Of a DNA stretch of 64,000 nucleotides, positions 8,822 to 17,192 are shown piece after piece. This DNA is from Pseudomonas sp. QTF5. GTDB taxonomy: Bacteria > Pseudomonadota > Gammaproteobacteria > Pseudomonadales > Pseudomonadaceae. Each line of letters begins with the position of its first letter. Position 1 is the stretch's first letter. The translations under genes were made by a program, and so were the position numbers. The notes under the pieces were generated by a model that saw nothing but the letters and a program-made list of their open reading frames with translations, was not told where the DNA came from and did not search any database. Where the stretch lies: positions 46,217 to 110,216 of the forward strand of contig NZ_AZRW02000012.1 of NCBI RefSeq assembly GCF_000512695.2. Reading direction: 5' to 3'.

Positions 8822-9745
8822 ATGAACCGTAACGATCTGCGCCGCGTCGACATGAACCTGCTGGTGATTTTCGAAGCCCTGATGTTCGAAAAGAACCTGA
8901 CCCGGGTCGCCGAAAAACTCTTCATGGGCCAACCAGCGGTGAGTGCCGCGCTGGGGCGGTTGCGTGATTTGTTCGACGACCCGTTGTTGCTGCGCAACGG
9001 TCGCGGGATGGAGCCGACGGCACGGGCGTTGGCGATTCTCAAGGAACTGCAACCGGCGATGGACACCATCTCGGGGGCGGTCAGCCGCGCCAAGGAATTC
9101 GACCCGACGACCAGCTGCGATGTGTTTCGCATCGGGTTGTCGGACGATGCCGAGTTCGGTCTCTTTCCTCCGTTGTTACGACAACTGCAAGAAGAAGCAC
9201 CGGGGATCGTGGTGGTCGTGCGCCGCGCCAATTACCTGTTGATGCCGGCATTGCTGGCCTCCGGGGAAATTTCGGTGGGCGTCAGCTACACCACCGATCT
9301 GCCGGCCAACGCCAAACGCAAAAAGCTGCGCGACATTCCGTGCAAAGTACTGCGCGGCGACAACCGGCCAGAACCGCTGACCCTGGACGATTACTGTGCG
9401 CGGCCCCATGCGATGGTGTCGTTTTCCGGTGACCTGAGCGGCAACATCGATGTGGATTTGGCCAAGGTCGGGCGCACGCGACGCGTTGTACTTGGGGTGC
9501 CGCAATTCAGTGGGTTACGCGCGTTGCTCGCCGGCACTGAGATGATCGCCACTGTCCCCGATTACGCAGCCTGCGCGTTGGTTGAGGGATGTGCTTTGCG
9601 TGCCGAAGATCCACCGTTCCCCATCGATGCGGCGCAGTTGTCGATGGCGTGGAGTGGGGTGCACGACAACGATCCTGCGGAGCGCTGGTTGAGGTCGCGG
9701 ATCAGCCAGTTCATGTCGGTGGCGCTGGATATTCCGGTGGTTTAA
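8822..9745 (+). CDS. LysR-family transcriptional regulator
   Basis: 307 aa. N-terminal winged HTH at about 8-67 (DMNLLVIFEALMFEKNLTRVAEKL, QPAVSAALGRLRDLF), then a periplasmic-binding-protein-like effector domain from about 95. DMNLL and DDPLLLRNGRGM are typical of the NodD/SyrM-like subgroup. ATG 8822 was chosen; the frame is open for 225 bp upstream but that part overlaps the AraC gene and the operator. Likely regulator of the hydrolase at 7276 through the shared 20-mer. Confidence 0.9.
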   Translation: MNRNDLRRVDMNLLVIFEALMFEKNLTRVAEKLFMGQPAVSAALGRLRDLFDDPLLLRNGRGMEPTARALAILKELQPAMDTISGAVSRAKEFDPTTSCDVFRIGLSDDAEFGLFPPLLRQLQEEAPGIVVVVRRANYLLMPALLASGEISVGVSYTTDLPANAKRKKLRDIPCKVLRGDNRPEPLTLDDYCARPHAMVSFSGDLSGNIDVDLAKVGRTRRVVLGVPQFSGLRALLAGTEMIATVPDYAACALVEGCALRAEDPPFPIDAAQLSMAWSGVHDNDPAERWLRSRISQFMSVALDIPVV

Positions 9746-9779
9746 GGCTGTAAATACAGGTCTTCAACACTCCTCGAAC

Positions 9780-9873
9780 CCTGTGGGAGCGGGCTTGCTC
9801 GCGAAGGCGGTGTGTCATTCAACGGTGATGTCGACTGACCCGCCGCCTTCGCGAGCAAGCCCGCTCCCACAGG
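9780..9873. repeat. REP pair (inverted)
   Basis: CTGTGGGAGCGGGCTTGCTC at 9781 and its complement ending at 9873, with a 30-bp spacer. Same family as at 383 and 1401; it follows the LysR gene by about 35 bp. Confidence 0.9.
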
Positions 9874-10029
9874 GGAATGTGTGTTGATTCGAGGGCTGTG
9901 TTTAATGGTGTTTAGCGTTACTTCCTGAAAGCTACAGATCCTTGCGCCGTTGCCTACGACTGCGCCAGAATCCGCCGGCTTGTGCGCTTTGGGCCTGGTC
10001 TTTATCGTTTCCGCATCGCTGCCAATCAG

Positions 10030-10245
10030 CGATCGGGTTTAGCGACTTGAACAGGTATAAGCGCAACAACGCTCCGTCATATTGCAGGCATTCCATGTCT
10101 GCAGTTTCGATATGGTGGCTGTGCGCGGGAGACCCTCGGGTCTGCCGGGTCTTATACCTCTCGGTTCGCTAACCTGCGTACAGCCGCCACCCTTACTTGT
10201 TTAGCGACAGGTACTGGTGGTTCCATCAGGTATAACCGGAGATTC
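10030..10245 (+). promoter_or_regulatory. structured leader upstream of the DUF6124 gene
   Basis: TTTAGCGAC followed by AGGTATAA occurs twice, at 10038-10060 and 10200-10235, bracketing a long hairpin. Outer stem: GTGGCTGTGCG (10115-10125) with CGTACAGCCGC (10177-10187), 11 pairs including two G-U pairs that exist only in + strand RNA. Inner hairpin: AGACCC (10130) with GGGTCT (10138). The second AGGTATAA lies just before the ribosome site CGGAG of the DUF6124 gene. This looks like a cis-acting RNA or a repeated mobile cassette border; no named family is claimed. Confidence 0.55.
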
Positions 10246-10248
10246 ACC

Positions 10249-10629
10249 ATGTTCAAAGCCACACCTAACCCGCCAGAAACCGACGACGTTTCCCCCTACG
10301 ATCCCCTCGATCCCAAAAAACTCAACGAAGCCGCCGAGCGTGCTCTCGATCACTACCTCAAACCGTCCGACCCCGACGGCGCCAATCAGCCCCCACGCAA
10401 ACCGAGCACGATTTACACCGTCGCCCCAAACATCGACATCGAAGAGCTACTGGCCAATGCCTGCGAATCCTTTGCCTCGGCCAAGGTGATCGCCAGTGAC
10501 TGTGCCGGGTTTCTGGAGGGGCCGCAGCGCAATACGATACTGGGCGTCGCGCAGCTCATCATGCTGGGTGAACTGGCGGTGAGTCGGGCGCTGGATAGTC
10601 TGGAATTGAAGGCAGCCCCGGCCCTATAA
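10249..10629 (+). CDS. DUF6124 family protein
   Basis: 126 aa. Its PYDPLDPKKLNEAAERALDHYL start, proline-rich linker and C-terminal helices (LANACESFASAKVIASDCAGFL, TILGVAQLIMLGELAVSRAL) match the small DUF6124 (formerly DUF3077) proteins present in many copies in fluorescens-group genomes. The function is unknown. Start ATG 10249 is preceded by CGGAG eight bases upstream. A structured leader lies directly upstream and a REP-like pair follows. Confidence 0.85.
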   Translation: MFKATPNPPETDDVSPYDPLDPKKLNEAAERALDHYLKPSDPDGANQPPRKPSTIYTVAPNIDIEELLANACESFASAKVIASDCAGFLEGPQRNTILGVAQLIMLGELAVSRALDSLELKAAPAL

Positions 10630-10636
10630 CCTGATC

Positions 10637-10770
10637 CCTGTGGCGAGGGAGCTTGCTCCCGCTCGGCTGCGCAGCAGTCGTAATCCCTGTGCATGCGGTT
10701 TGCCAGACAAACCGTGATTGCGGATTTTGGGGCCGCTTCGCAGCCCAACGGGAGCAAGCTCCCTCGCCAC
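10637..10770. repeat. inverted repeat, CTGTGGCGAGGGAGCTTGCTCCC family
   Basis: Left arm TGTGGCGAGGGAGCTTGCTC near 10639 and its complement ending at 10770. This second REP sub-family differs from the GCGGGCTTGCTCGCG type. It lies between DUF6124 and doxX. Confidence 0.85.
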
Positions 10771-10889
10771 AATGGGGTGTGTTGTATTTGTGTGCGGCGT
10801 TCCCGCAGTACAAAGAGAGCACGTACATTCAATTTTTCCCTACCCCGTCGCTGCACTATTCAGGGCAATGATTGATCAAGGGTAGGGCC

Positions 10890-11306
10890 ATGAACGCTTC
10901 GCGATGGAATGAACAGGCTCAAGATTTCGGGCTGCTGTTTCTGCGGGTCAGCGGCGGGCTGTTTCTGTTGTGGGTGCATGGCTTGCCGAAATTGCTCGAT
11001 TTCAGCGCCGAACTGCAACGCATCGAAGACCCTTTCCACCTCGGCGCCCACCTCACCCTGAGCCTGGCGATTTTCGCCGAAGTGCTGTGCCCGTTGCTGA
11101 TTGTCGCCGGTGTGCTGGCGCGGCTGGCGTGCTTGCCTATTCTGTTTGTGCTGCTGGTGGCGCTGCTGGTCGTGCACCCGCAATGGAGTGTGGCCGAAGG
11201 GCAGTTCGGCTGGCTGCTGTTGATCCTCTTCACCAGTGTGTTTATCGCCGGGCCGGGACGGCTGGCGCTCAATGTCCGTTTGCCCGGAGTGCTCCGTTAT
11301 GCCTGA
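10890..11306 (+). CDS. DoxX family membrane protein
   Basis: 138 aa with four hydrophobic helices (LFLRVSGGLFLLWVHG, LTLSLAIFAEVLCPLLIVAG, LPILFVLLVALLVVH, LLLILFTSVFIAGPG) and the DoxX hallmark G-L-x-K-L near residue 35. The family is an inner-membrane quinone-related or redox-support protein of unclear role. ATG 10890 follows AGGGTAGGG; an upstream TTG in frame is less likely. The stop overlaps the next gene by 8 bp, so they are translationally coupled. Confidence 0.85.
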   Translation: MNASRWNEQAQDFGLLFLRVSGGLFLLWVHGLPKLLDFSAELQRIEDPFHLGAHLTLSLAIFAEVLCPLLIVAGVLARLACLPILFVLLVALLVVHPQWSVAEGQFGWLLLILFTSVFIAGPGRLALNVRLPGVLRYA

Positions 11307-11904
11307 AGCCCGAACTCAAAAAGCGCCGGGGTCCGATGAGATCGTGACGCTGATCGTCAAGCACCGGGTCAAGGCCGGTTTCGAAGCAGCGTATGAAGCT
11401 TGGTTGCGCAATATCGTCAGCGTCGCAGGGCGCACGGAAGGACATCTGGGCGTGGACGTGATCCGCGGCAAGAACGGTGGCCTGGATATGTTCACCTGCG
11501 TGCTGCGTTTTTGCTCCACCGAGGCGATGCAGCGCTGGCTCGATTCGTCGCAACGCCAGGCACTGGTCGACGAAGCCGCGCCGATGCTGGCCGACGGCGA
11601 CCAGACCGAGGTCAACCCGGTCAATGAATTCTGGTTCTCACCGCTGGCTGAGACCGGTTCGCCACCGCCGCGCTGGAAGCAGGCCGTGGTGACGTTGCTG
11701 GTGATTCTGCCCCACACCTTGCTGGTGCCGCTGCTCTGGGGGCCGTTGCTGCAGCTCAATGCCTTTCTTTCCAATTACGTGGTCGCCACGTTTCTGATCA
11801 CGCTGACCATCGTGCTGTCGGTGGTGTACGTCTTTATGCCGCTGGCCACGCGCCTGTTCACGCCGTGGCTGGAAGCCGGCCAGTCCCATTCCACACAGCC
11901 TTAA
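11299..11904 (+). CDS. antibiotic biosynthesis monooxygenase (ABM) domain membrane protein
   Basis: 201 aa. Residues 12-100 form an ABM ferredoxin-like domain (IVTLIVKHRVKAGFEAAYEAWL ... EGHLGVDVIRG); residues 128-190 hold two membrane helices (VVTLLVILPHTLLVPLLWGP and FLITLTIVLSVVYVFMPLA). The N-terminal ABM plus two-helix layout is that of COG3224 proteins. The start is ATG 11299, overlapping doxX. Nine bp separate it from the amidohydrolase gene. Function inferred only at family level. Confidence 0.82.
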   Translation: MPEARTQKAPGSDEIVTLIVKHRVKAGFEAAYEAWLRNIVSVAGRTEGHLGVDVIRGKNGGLDMFTCVLRFCSTEAMQRWLDSSQRQALVDEAAPMLADGDQTEVNPVNEFWFSPLAETGSPPPRWKQAVVTLLVILPHTLLVPLLWGPLLQLNAFLSNYVVATFLITLTIVLSVVYVFMPLATRLFTPWLEAGQSHSTQP

Positions 11905-11913
11905 GGAAACGCG

Positions 11914-13752
11914 ATGAATGCCGATCTGATTCTGTTCAATGGTCAGTTCCATACCGTTGACCGTGAAAAACCCCTCGCCAGTGCCGTGGCGATCAGCGAC
12001 GGCCGCTTCATCGCGGTCGGCTCCGATGCCGAAGCCATGGCCCTGCGCGGTTCGAGCACCCAGGTCATCGACCTCAAGGGCCGCTGCGTCATCCCCGGCC
12101 TCAATGACTCGCACTTGCACTTGATTCGTGGCGGGTTGAACTACAACCTCGAACTGCGCTGGGAAGGCGTGCCGTCCCTGGCCGATGCCTTGCGCATGCT
12201 CAAGGATCAAGCCGACCGCACGCCGACGCCGCAGTGGGTGCGGGTGGTGGGTGGCTGGAACGAGTTCCAGTTTGCCGAAAAACGCATGCCGACCCTGGAA
12301 GAACTCAACCAGGCTGCACCCGATACCCCGGTGTTCGTGTTGCATTTGTACGACCGCGCCTTGCTCAACCGCGCCGCACTGCGCGTTGCCGGTTACACCC
12401 GCAACACACCGAACCCGCCGGGCGGCGAGATTGTGCGCGATGCCAATGGTGAGCCGACCGGCATGTTGGTGGCGCGGCCGAACGCGATGATTCTGTACTC
12501 GACCTTGGCCAAGGGACCGAAGTTGCCGCTGGAGTATCAGGTCAACTCGACCCGCCAATTCATGCGCGAACTCAATCGTCTCGGCCTGACCAGCGCCATT
12601 GACGCCGGCGGTGGTTTCCAGAATTACCCGGACGACTACGCGGTGATCGAGCAGTTGGCCAAGGACCAACAATTGACCATCCGCATCGCTTACAACCTGT
12701 TCACCCAGAAGCCCAAGGAAGAACTGACCGATTTCAAGAACTGGACCGGCAGCGTCAAGTTGCATCAGGGCGACGACTTTCTGCGGCACAACGGCGCCGG
12801 AGAAATGCTGGTGTTCTCGGCGGCGGATTTCGAGGATTTCCTCGAGCCGCGTCCGGACTTGCCGCAAACCATGGAAGACGAACTGGAGCCGGTGGTCCGC
12901 CACCTCGTCGAGCAGCGCTGGCCGTTCCGTTTGCATGCGACCTACAACGAGTCCATCAGCCGCATGCTCGACGTGTTCGAGAAGGTCAACCGCGACATTC
13001 CCTTCAATGGTTTGCCATGGTTCTTCGACCACGCTGAAACCATCACCCCGCAGAACATCGAGCGGGTGAGGGCGCTGGGCGGTGGTATCGCGATTCAGGA
13101 TCGCATGGCGTTTCAGGGGGAATATTTCGCCGAGCGTTATGGCGCCAAGGCCGCCGAAAACACGCCACCGATCAAGCGCATGCTGGCCGAGGGTGTACCG
13201 GTCGGTGCCGGCACCGATGCGACTCGAGTGTCCAGCTACAACCCCTGGACTTCGTTGTACTGGATGGTCAGCGGTCGCACCGTCGGTGGCCTGGCGCTGC
13301 ACAGCGAAGGCCTGCCCCGGCAGACCGCGCTGGAATTGTTCACCCATGGCAGTGCCTGGTTTTCGTCGGAACAGGGCAAGAAAGGCCAGATCAAGGTCGG
13401 TCAACTGGCTGACGTGGCGGCATTGAGCGCGGACTTTTTCAGTGTCGAGGAAGAAGCCATCAAGTGGATCGAGTCAGTGTTGACCGTGGTCGGCGGCAAA
13501 GTGGTGTATGCCGCCGGCGACTTCGAAAAACTGGGGCCTCCCAGCGTGCCGGTGCTGCCGGACTGGTCGCCGGTGGTCAAGGTGCCGGGTCACTGGCGTC
13601 CGACTTCGCCGATGCAGGCGCAGGTTCACCATTGCAGCGGGCCGTGCGCGGTGCATTCCCACAGCCATGAACGGGCGCGTTTGTCGAACGCACCGGTCAG
13701 CGATTTCCAGGGGTTCTGGGGCGCGTTTGGCTGCTCGTGTTTTGCCTTCTAG
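11914..13752 (+). CDS. YtcJ-like amidohydrolase
   Basis: 612 aa. Metal-dependent hydrolase of the amidohydrolase superfamily: PGLNDSHLHL gives H67 and H69, with further histidines in RLHATYNES and FFDHAETI, and the acid in GAGTDATRV. Length and order match YtcJ/exoenzyme-regulatory AepA-like members. The C-terminal 60 residues carry a Cys/His stretch (HHCSGPCAVHSHSHERA, GCSCFAF) that is unusual for the family. It is the third gene of the doxX-ABM unit. The substrate is unknown. Confidence 0.88.
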   Translation: MNADLILFNGQFHTVDREKPLASAVAISDGRFIAVGSDAEAMALRGSSTQVIDLKGRCVIPGLNDSHLHLIRGGLNYNLELRWEGVPSLADALRMLKDQADRTPTPQWVRVVGGWNEFQFAEKRMPTLEELNQAAPDTPVFVLHLYDRALLNRAALRVAGYTRNTPNPPGGEIVRDANGEPTGMLVARPNAMILYSTLAKGPKLPLEYQVNSTRQFMRELNRLGLTSAIDAGGGFQNYPDDYAVIEQLAKDQQLTIRIAYNLFTQKPKEELTDFKNWTGSVKLHQGDDFLRHNGAGEMLVFSAADFEDFLEPRPDLPQTMEDELEPVVRHLVEQRWPFRLHATYNESISRMLDVFEKVNRDIPFNGLPWFFDHAETITPQNIERVRALGGGIAIQDRMAFQGEYFAERYGAKAAENTPPIKRMLAEGVPVGAGTDATRVSSYNPWTSLYWMVSGRTVGGLALHSEGLPRQTALELFTHGSAWFSSEQGKKGQIKVGQLADVAALSADFFSVEEEAIKWIESVLTVVGGKVVYAAGDFEKLGPPSVPVLPDWSPVVKVPGHWRPTSPMQAQVHHCSGPCAVHSHSHERARLSNAPVSDFQGFWGAFGCSCFAF

Positions 13753-13821
13753 TCATTCCAAAAAAGCGCCGGCCTGGCGTGTCGGCGCCCTAAGCATCAT
13801 CCATCCTCCGAGGAGTTTCAC

Positions 13822-14448
13822 ATGAGCAATGTTCCTTACAAACGTTTGAACAAAGATGATGCAGTTGTATTGCTGGTCGATCACCAGACTGGTCTGATCT
13901 CGTTGGTGCAGGACTTCTCGCCGAACGAATTCAAGAACAACGTGTTGGCCCTGGGCGACATCGCCAAATTCTTCAACCTGCCGACCATCCTCACCACCAG
14001 TTTCGACAGCGGTCCAAACGGCCCGATCGTGCCGGAGCTCAAAGAGCAGTTCCCGGACGCTCCGTTCATTGCGCGCCCGGGTCAGATCAACGCCTGGGAC
14101 AACGAAGACTTCGTCAAAGCCGTCAAGGCCACCGGCCGCAAGCAACTGATCATCGCCGGTGTAGTGACTGACGTGTGTGTGGCGTTCCCGACTCTGTCGG
14201 CGCTGGCTGAAGGTTTTGAAGTATTCGTGGTGACCGACGCTTCCGGCACTTTCAACACCACCGTGCAACAAGCCTCCTGGGCGCGCATGGCGGCGGCCGG
14301 TGCACAACTGATGAACTGGTTCTCGGTGGCTTGCGAGCTGCAGGGCGACTGGCGTAACGACATGGAAGGCCTGGCCAACCTGTTATCGCAGCGCATTCCG
14401 AACTACCGCAACCTGATCAACAGCTACACGACGTTCACAGCGAAGTAA
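13822..14448 (+). CDS. ycaC: YcaC-like isochorismatase-family hydrolase
   Basis: 208 aa, nearly the size of E. coli YcaC. It has the conserved D20 (LLVDHQTG) and nucleophile C119 (GVVTDVCVAF), plus the YcaC blocks TILTTSFDSGPNGP, ARPGQINAWDNEDF and VVTDASGTFN. YcaC forms octameric rings; its substrate is not established. It lies 70 bp after the amidohydrolase gene, same strand, with GAGGAG before ATG 13822, and is probably part of that operon. Confidence 0.92.
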   Translation: MSNVPYKRLNKDDAVVLLVDHQTGLISLVQDFSPNEFKNNVLALGDIAKFFNLPTILTTSFDSGPNGPIVPELKEQFPDAPFIARPGQINAWDNEDFVKAVKATGRKQLIIAGVVTDVCVAFPTLSALAEGFEVFVVTDASGTFNTTVQQASWARMAAAGAQLMNWFSVACELQGDWRNDMEGLANLLSQRIPNYRNLINSYTTFTAK

Positions 14449-14480
14449 GGGGTACGGCTGCCGGTCTCGGTCGGCAGCTT

Positions 14481-14542
14481 AAAAGATCGCAGGCTTCGCC
14501 AGCTCCTACAAGATTGTGAGCTGGCGAAGCCTGCGATCTTTT
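14481..14542. terminator. perfect 25-bp inverted repeat followed by a T-run
   Basis: AAAAGATCGCAGGCTTCGCC... (14481-14505) pairs with its complement at 14518-14542 around a 12-nt loop, with T-rich sequence after the right arm. It lies 33 bp after ycaC and reads as an intrinsic terminator; the arms are the same dispersed family as at 8110. Confidence 0.85.
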
Positions 14543-14616
14543 TTATCTTTTGATTTGGGAAGCCGGGAACGGAAAAAGCGGCTATAAAGCGTTTTACTGT
14601 CAACCAGAGCGCGACA

Positions 14617-15522
14617 ATGAATCCGTTCGAGGATATGCGTATTTTTTGCCAGGTCATGGACTCCGGCAGCTTCACGGCGGCAGCCGATCAATTAGGGTTG
14701 TCCAAGCAGTTCGTCAGCCGCCGCCTGATGCAACTGGAAGAGCGCCTCGGTGTGCGCCTGCTCAACCGTTCGACCCGGCGGCTGGACGTCACGCCACTGG
14801 GGCAGAGTTATTACGAATCGGCCCTGCGCTTGCTCAGCGAAGTTGAGCAAGTGGAACAGGGCATCGCCGGCCAGACCACCGAGCCTCGCGGCACTATTCG
14901 CCTGAGCGCACCGTTGTCGTTTGCCGTGGCGCATCTGGGGTGTCTGTTACCGGAGTTTTTGCAGCGTTATCGCGATGTCACCGTGGAAGTCGACCTGAGT
15001 GATCGGCCAGTGGACTTGCTTGGCGAAGGCTACGATCTGGCATTGCGCATCGGCGTGCTGGAAGACTCGACACTGATCGCCCGACGCCTCGCCTCCATCG
15101 AGCGGGTGTACTGCGCGAGCCCTGCGTATCTGGCCGAGCGTGGCACGCCGCTTAAACCGGAGGATCTGCACACCCACGATTGCTTGCCTTACGGTCACGG
15201 TCGTCAGGTGCAGTGGCGTTTCGATGGGCAGGGCAAGCCGCTAACGGTCAACGTCACCGGGCGGATGCGGGTCAACAATGGTGAGTTGCTCAAAGACGCG
15301 GCCATCGCCGGCATGGGGATCACCTACCTGCCGACGTTCATTGTCGGTTCGGCCCTGGAGGACGGCCGACTCGTGCCGGTGCTGGATGATTTGCGCCCCG
15401 AACCGCTGATTTTGTCGGCAGTTTACCCGCAGCATCGCCAGGGATCGCGACCGGTGCAGGCGCTGATCGAGTTCTTGCGTGAGCGGTTGAATCAACGCGA
15501 AGAGGTTTCGCCCCACCGGTGA
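14617..15522 (+). CDS. LysR-family transcriptional regulator
   Basis: 301 aa. Winged HTH at 1-60 (MRIFCQVMDSGSFTAAADQL, SKQFVSRRLMQLEERLG, RSTRRLDVTPLG), the CrgA/AaeR-like subgroup. The effector domain has the usual SAPLSFA and DLALRIG elements. It probably controls the adjacent ycaC-amidohydrolase unit, which lies upstream on the same strand behind a terminator; this is inference from position only. Confidence 0.9.
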   Translation: MNPFEDMRIFCQVMDSGSFTAAADQLGLSKQFVSRRLMQLEERLGVRLLNRSTRRLDVTPLGQSYYESALRLLSEVEQVEQGIAGQTTEPRGTIRLSAPLSFAVAHLGCLLPEFLQRYRDVTVEVDLSDRPVDLLGEGYDLALRIGVLEDSTLIARRLASIERVYCASPAYLAERGTPLKPEDLHTHDCLPYGHGRQVQWRFDGQGKPLTVNVTGRMRVNNGELLKDAAIAGMGITYLPTFIVGSALEDGRLVPVLDDLRPEPLILSAVYPQHRQGSRPVQALIEFLRERLNQREEVSPHR

Positions 15523-15615
15523 TTACAAGATCGCAACAAAGCTCGAATGGTAGTTTTCCTGACGCTGATCCAGACTCTTGCCGGCCAATCAAAGGCCCGA
15601 ATTCTGGAGCGTGCA

Positions 15616-16446
15616 ATGGAAATGCCGACAAAAGAAAAAGCCATCACCAGCAATCGCGATGCGTGGAATGACTCCGCCCCACACCACAAAGACACCCCTG
15701 AGTGGCAGGCCTGTTTGAGTGCCGTGAGCCATGGCGATTTTTCCTGCCTGGATGACACCCTCACCGGGTTGCTTCAACAGGTCGGCGTCGACGGCAAGGA
15801 TGTGGTGCAACTGGGCTGCAACAACGGACGCGAAAGTCTTTCGCTGTTTGCCCTGGGCGCCCGTCGTGTCGTGGGTATTGATCAGTCGGAGGCCTTTCTC
15901 GATCAGGCCCGGGAGCTGGCATCCCGTTCGCCCCATGAGCCCGAATTTATCGAGGCTGACATCCATCACCTGCCGACTGATCTTCACCAGCGCTTCGACG
16001 TGGCACTGATTACCATCGGCGTATTGAACTGGATGCCGGACATCACCGAATTCTTGCGCCATGCCGCGCAAACCCTCAAGCCCGGCGGCAGCCTGGTGGT
16101 ATACGAAACCCACCCGTTCCTGGAAATGTTCGACCCCGAGTCAGCCGATCCCTATCGCCCGGACAGCTCGTATTTTCGCAGCGAACCTTTCGTCCAGAAC
16201 CAGCCGATCGTTTACGAAGGCAAAGTCGAACAGCCGGCTTCAGCGTCCTACTGGTTCGTCCACACCCTGGGCGCCATCTTCACCGGTGCCGTTGAGGCGG
16301 GGTTGCAGATCAGCCACTTCAAGGAATACCCGCATTCCAACCGCGAAGAACTCTACGATCGGTATCAGCAGCAAAAGGCGCAGTTGCCGTTGTGTTACAC
16401 GTTGGTGGCGAACAACGTAGTGCCGAGGACATTCTCAGAGAGTTGA
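15616..16446 (+). CDS. class I SAM-dependent methyltransferase
   Basis: 276 aa. Rossmann motif I VVQLGCNNGRESLSL, motif II acid in VVGIDQSEAF, motif IV ALITIGVLNWMPD and post-motif LKPGGSLVVYETHPF. ATG 15616 is chosen because TGGAG lies upstream; an upstream ATG at 15547 has no ribosome site. Substrate unknown; many pseudomonads carry this singleton near LysR genes. Confidence 0.85.
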   Translation: MEMPTKEKAITSNRDAWNDSAPHHKDTPEWQACLSAVSHGDFSCLDDTLTGLLQQVGVDGKDVVQLGCNNGRESLSLFALGARRVVGIDQSEAFLDQARELASRSPHEPEFIEADIHHLPTDLHQRFDVALITIGVLNWMPDITEFLRHAAQTLKPGGSLVVYETHPFLEMFDPESADPYRPDSSYFRSEPFVQNQPIVYEGKVEQPASASYWFVHTLGAIFTGAVEAGLQISHFKEYPHSNREELYDRYQQQKAQLPLCYTLVANNVVPRTFSES

Positions 16447-16743
16447 GTGATTTGCCGCATGTCCCGGTTGTGCGCAGAGATCAATGCCAAGGGCATGAAT
16501 GACCTTTAGAACCGTATCAAAACGTGGTTTCGCGCCTGGCGCGAAGGCTTTGTACAGGCTTTCGCGGCCCATTCCGGAATCTTTGGCAATTTGTGTCATG
16601 CCACGGGCCTTTACCACGTAGCCAATAGCACGAAGAAACTCTTCGTTGTCGCCGTCTGCCAGTACCTGAGAGAGGTACTCGCTGATGGCTTCGTCACTGT
16701 CGAGCAGTGCCGCCATATCGAAAGTAGTCAAAGTCTGGCTCAT
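16435..16743 (-). CDS. HigA-like antitoxin (addiction module antidote, HTH)
   Basis: 102 aa. Helix-turn-helix in GMTQIAKDSGMGRESLYKAF, followed by FDTVLKVIHALGIDL, typical of the antidote partner of Gp49-type toxins. Its own ATG 16743 has GGGAGG eight bases upstream. It follows the toxin gene; because of an extra base in the toxin it can also be made as the C-terminal half of a 201-aa fusion starting at 17040. Normally the toxin stop (TAA 16748-16746) would lie 2 bp before this ATG. Confidence 0.85.
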   Translation of the reverse strand: MSQTLTTFDMAALLDSDEAISEYLSQVLADGDNEEFLRAIGYVVKARGMTQIAKDSGMGRESLYKAFAPGAKPRFDTVLKVIHALGIDLCAQPGHAANHSTL

Positions 16744-16745
16744 GT

Positions 16746-17040
16746 TTAAACCTCCCTTGCCAATTTTTTCGCCCGCCGGATATCGGTGTTTTTGCGAGGA
16801 CTTGTCACCACCGGCCAGCAATACGATGACTACGCCATTTCTCATGGTGAAGTAGACCCGATAGCCTGCACCGACGTCCACGCGCATTTCGGAGACACCA
16901 TCACCCACCGGCTTTATATCGCCTAGATTACCCGCAGAGGCACGGTCAATGCGACGAGCGATCGCAACCTTGGCCCGCAAGTCGCGAATCGAGGCATGCC
17001 ATGTCACGAAGATTGTGGTTTGTTGAATAAGATAATTCAT
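16746..17040 (-). pseudogene. RelE/ParE-type (Gp49-like HigB) toxin gene with +1 frameshift
   Basis: The toxin reads normally from ATG 17040 through RVYFTMRNGVVIVLLAGGDKSSQ, then loses frame at an A5 run (T5 at 16789-16793 on the + strand). With A4 the usual tail NTDIRRAKKLAREV followed by TAA would be encoded; 295 nt here is one more than 98 codons. With A5 the frame instead runs into the antitoxin, giving one 201-aa open frame. Either a real lesion that disarms the toxin, a slippage-prone switch, or a base-calling error. Confidence 0.75.
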
Positions 17041-17192
17041 TGCTCGAATGTATCCATATGAATACGGACGAGCAGTCAGTTCATTCTCTGGTCTAGTGTG
17101 TGTTTTTCCCTAAATTGTGTAGGCAAAATGACGCCATCGCAGGAAAGCCCGCGATGGCGGCAAATCAAGCAACGAACTCCCACCAGCCAAAA

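Noticed and set aside
11638..13404. 588-aa frame antisense to the amidohydrolase
   Set aside because: Shadow of the clear enzyme; no recognisable motif.
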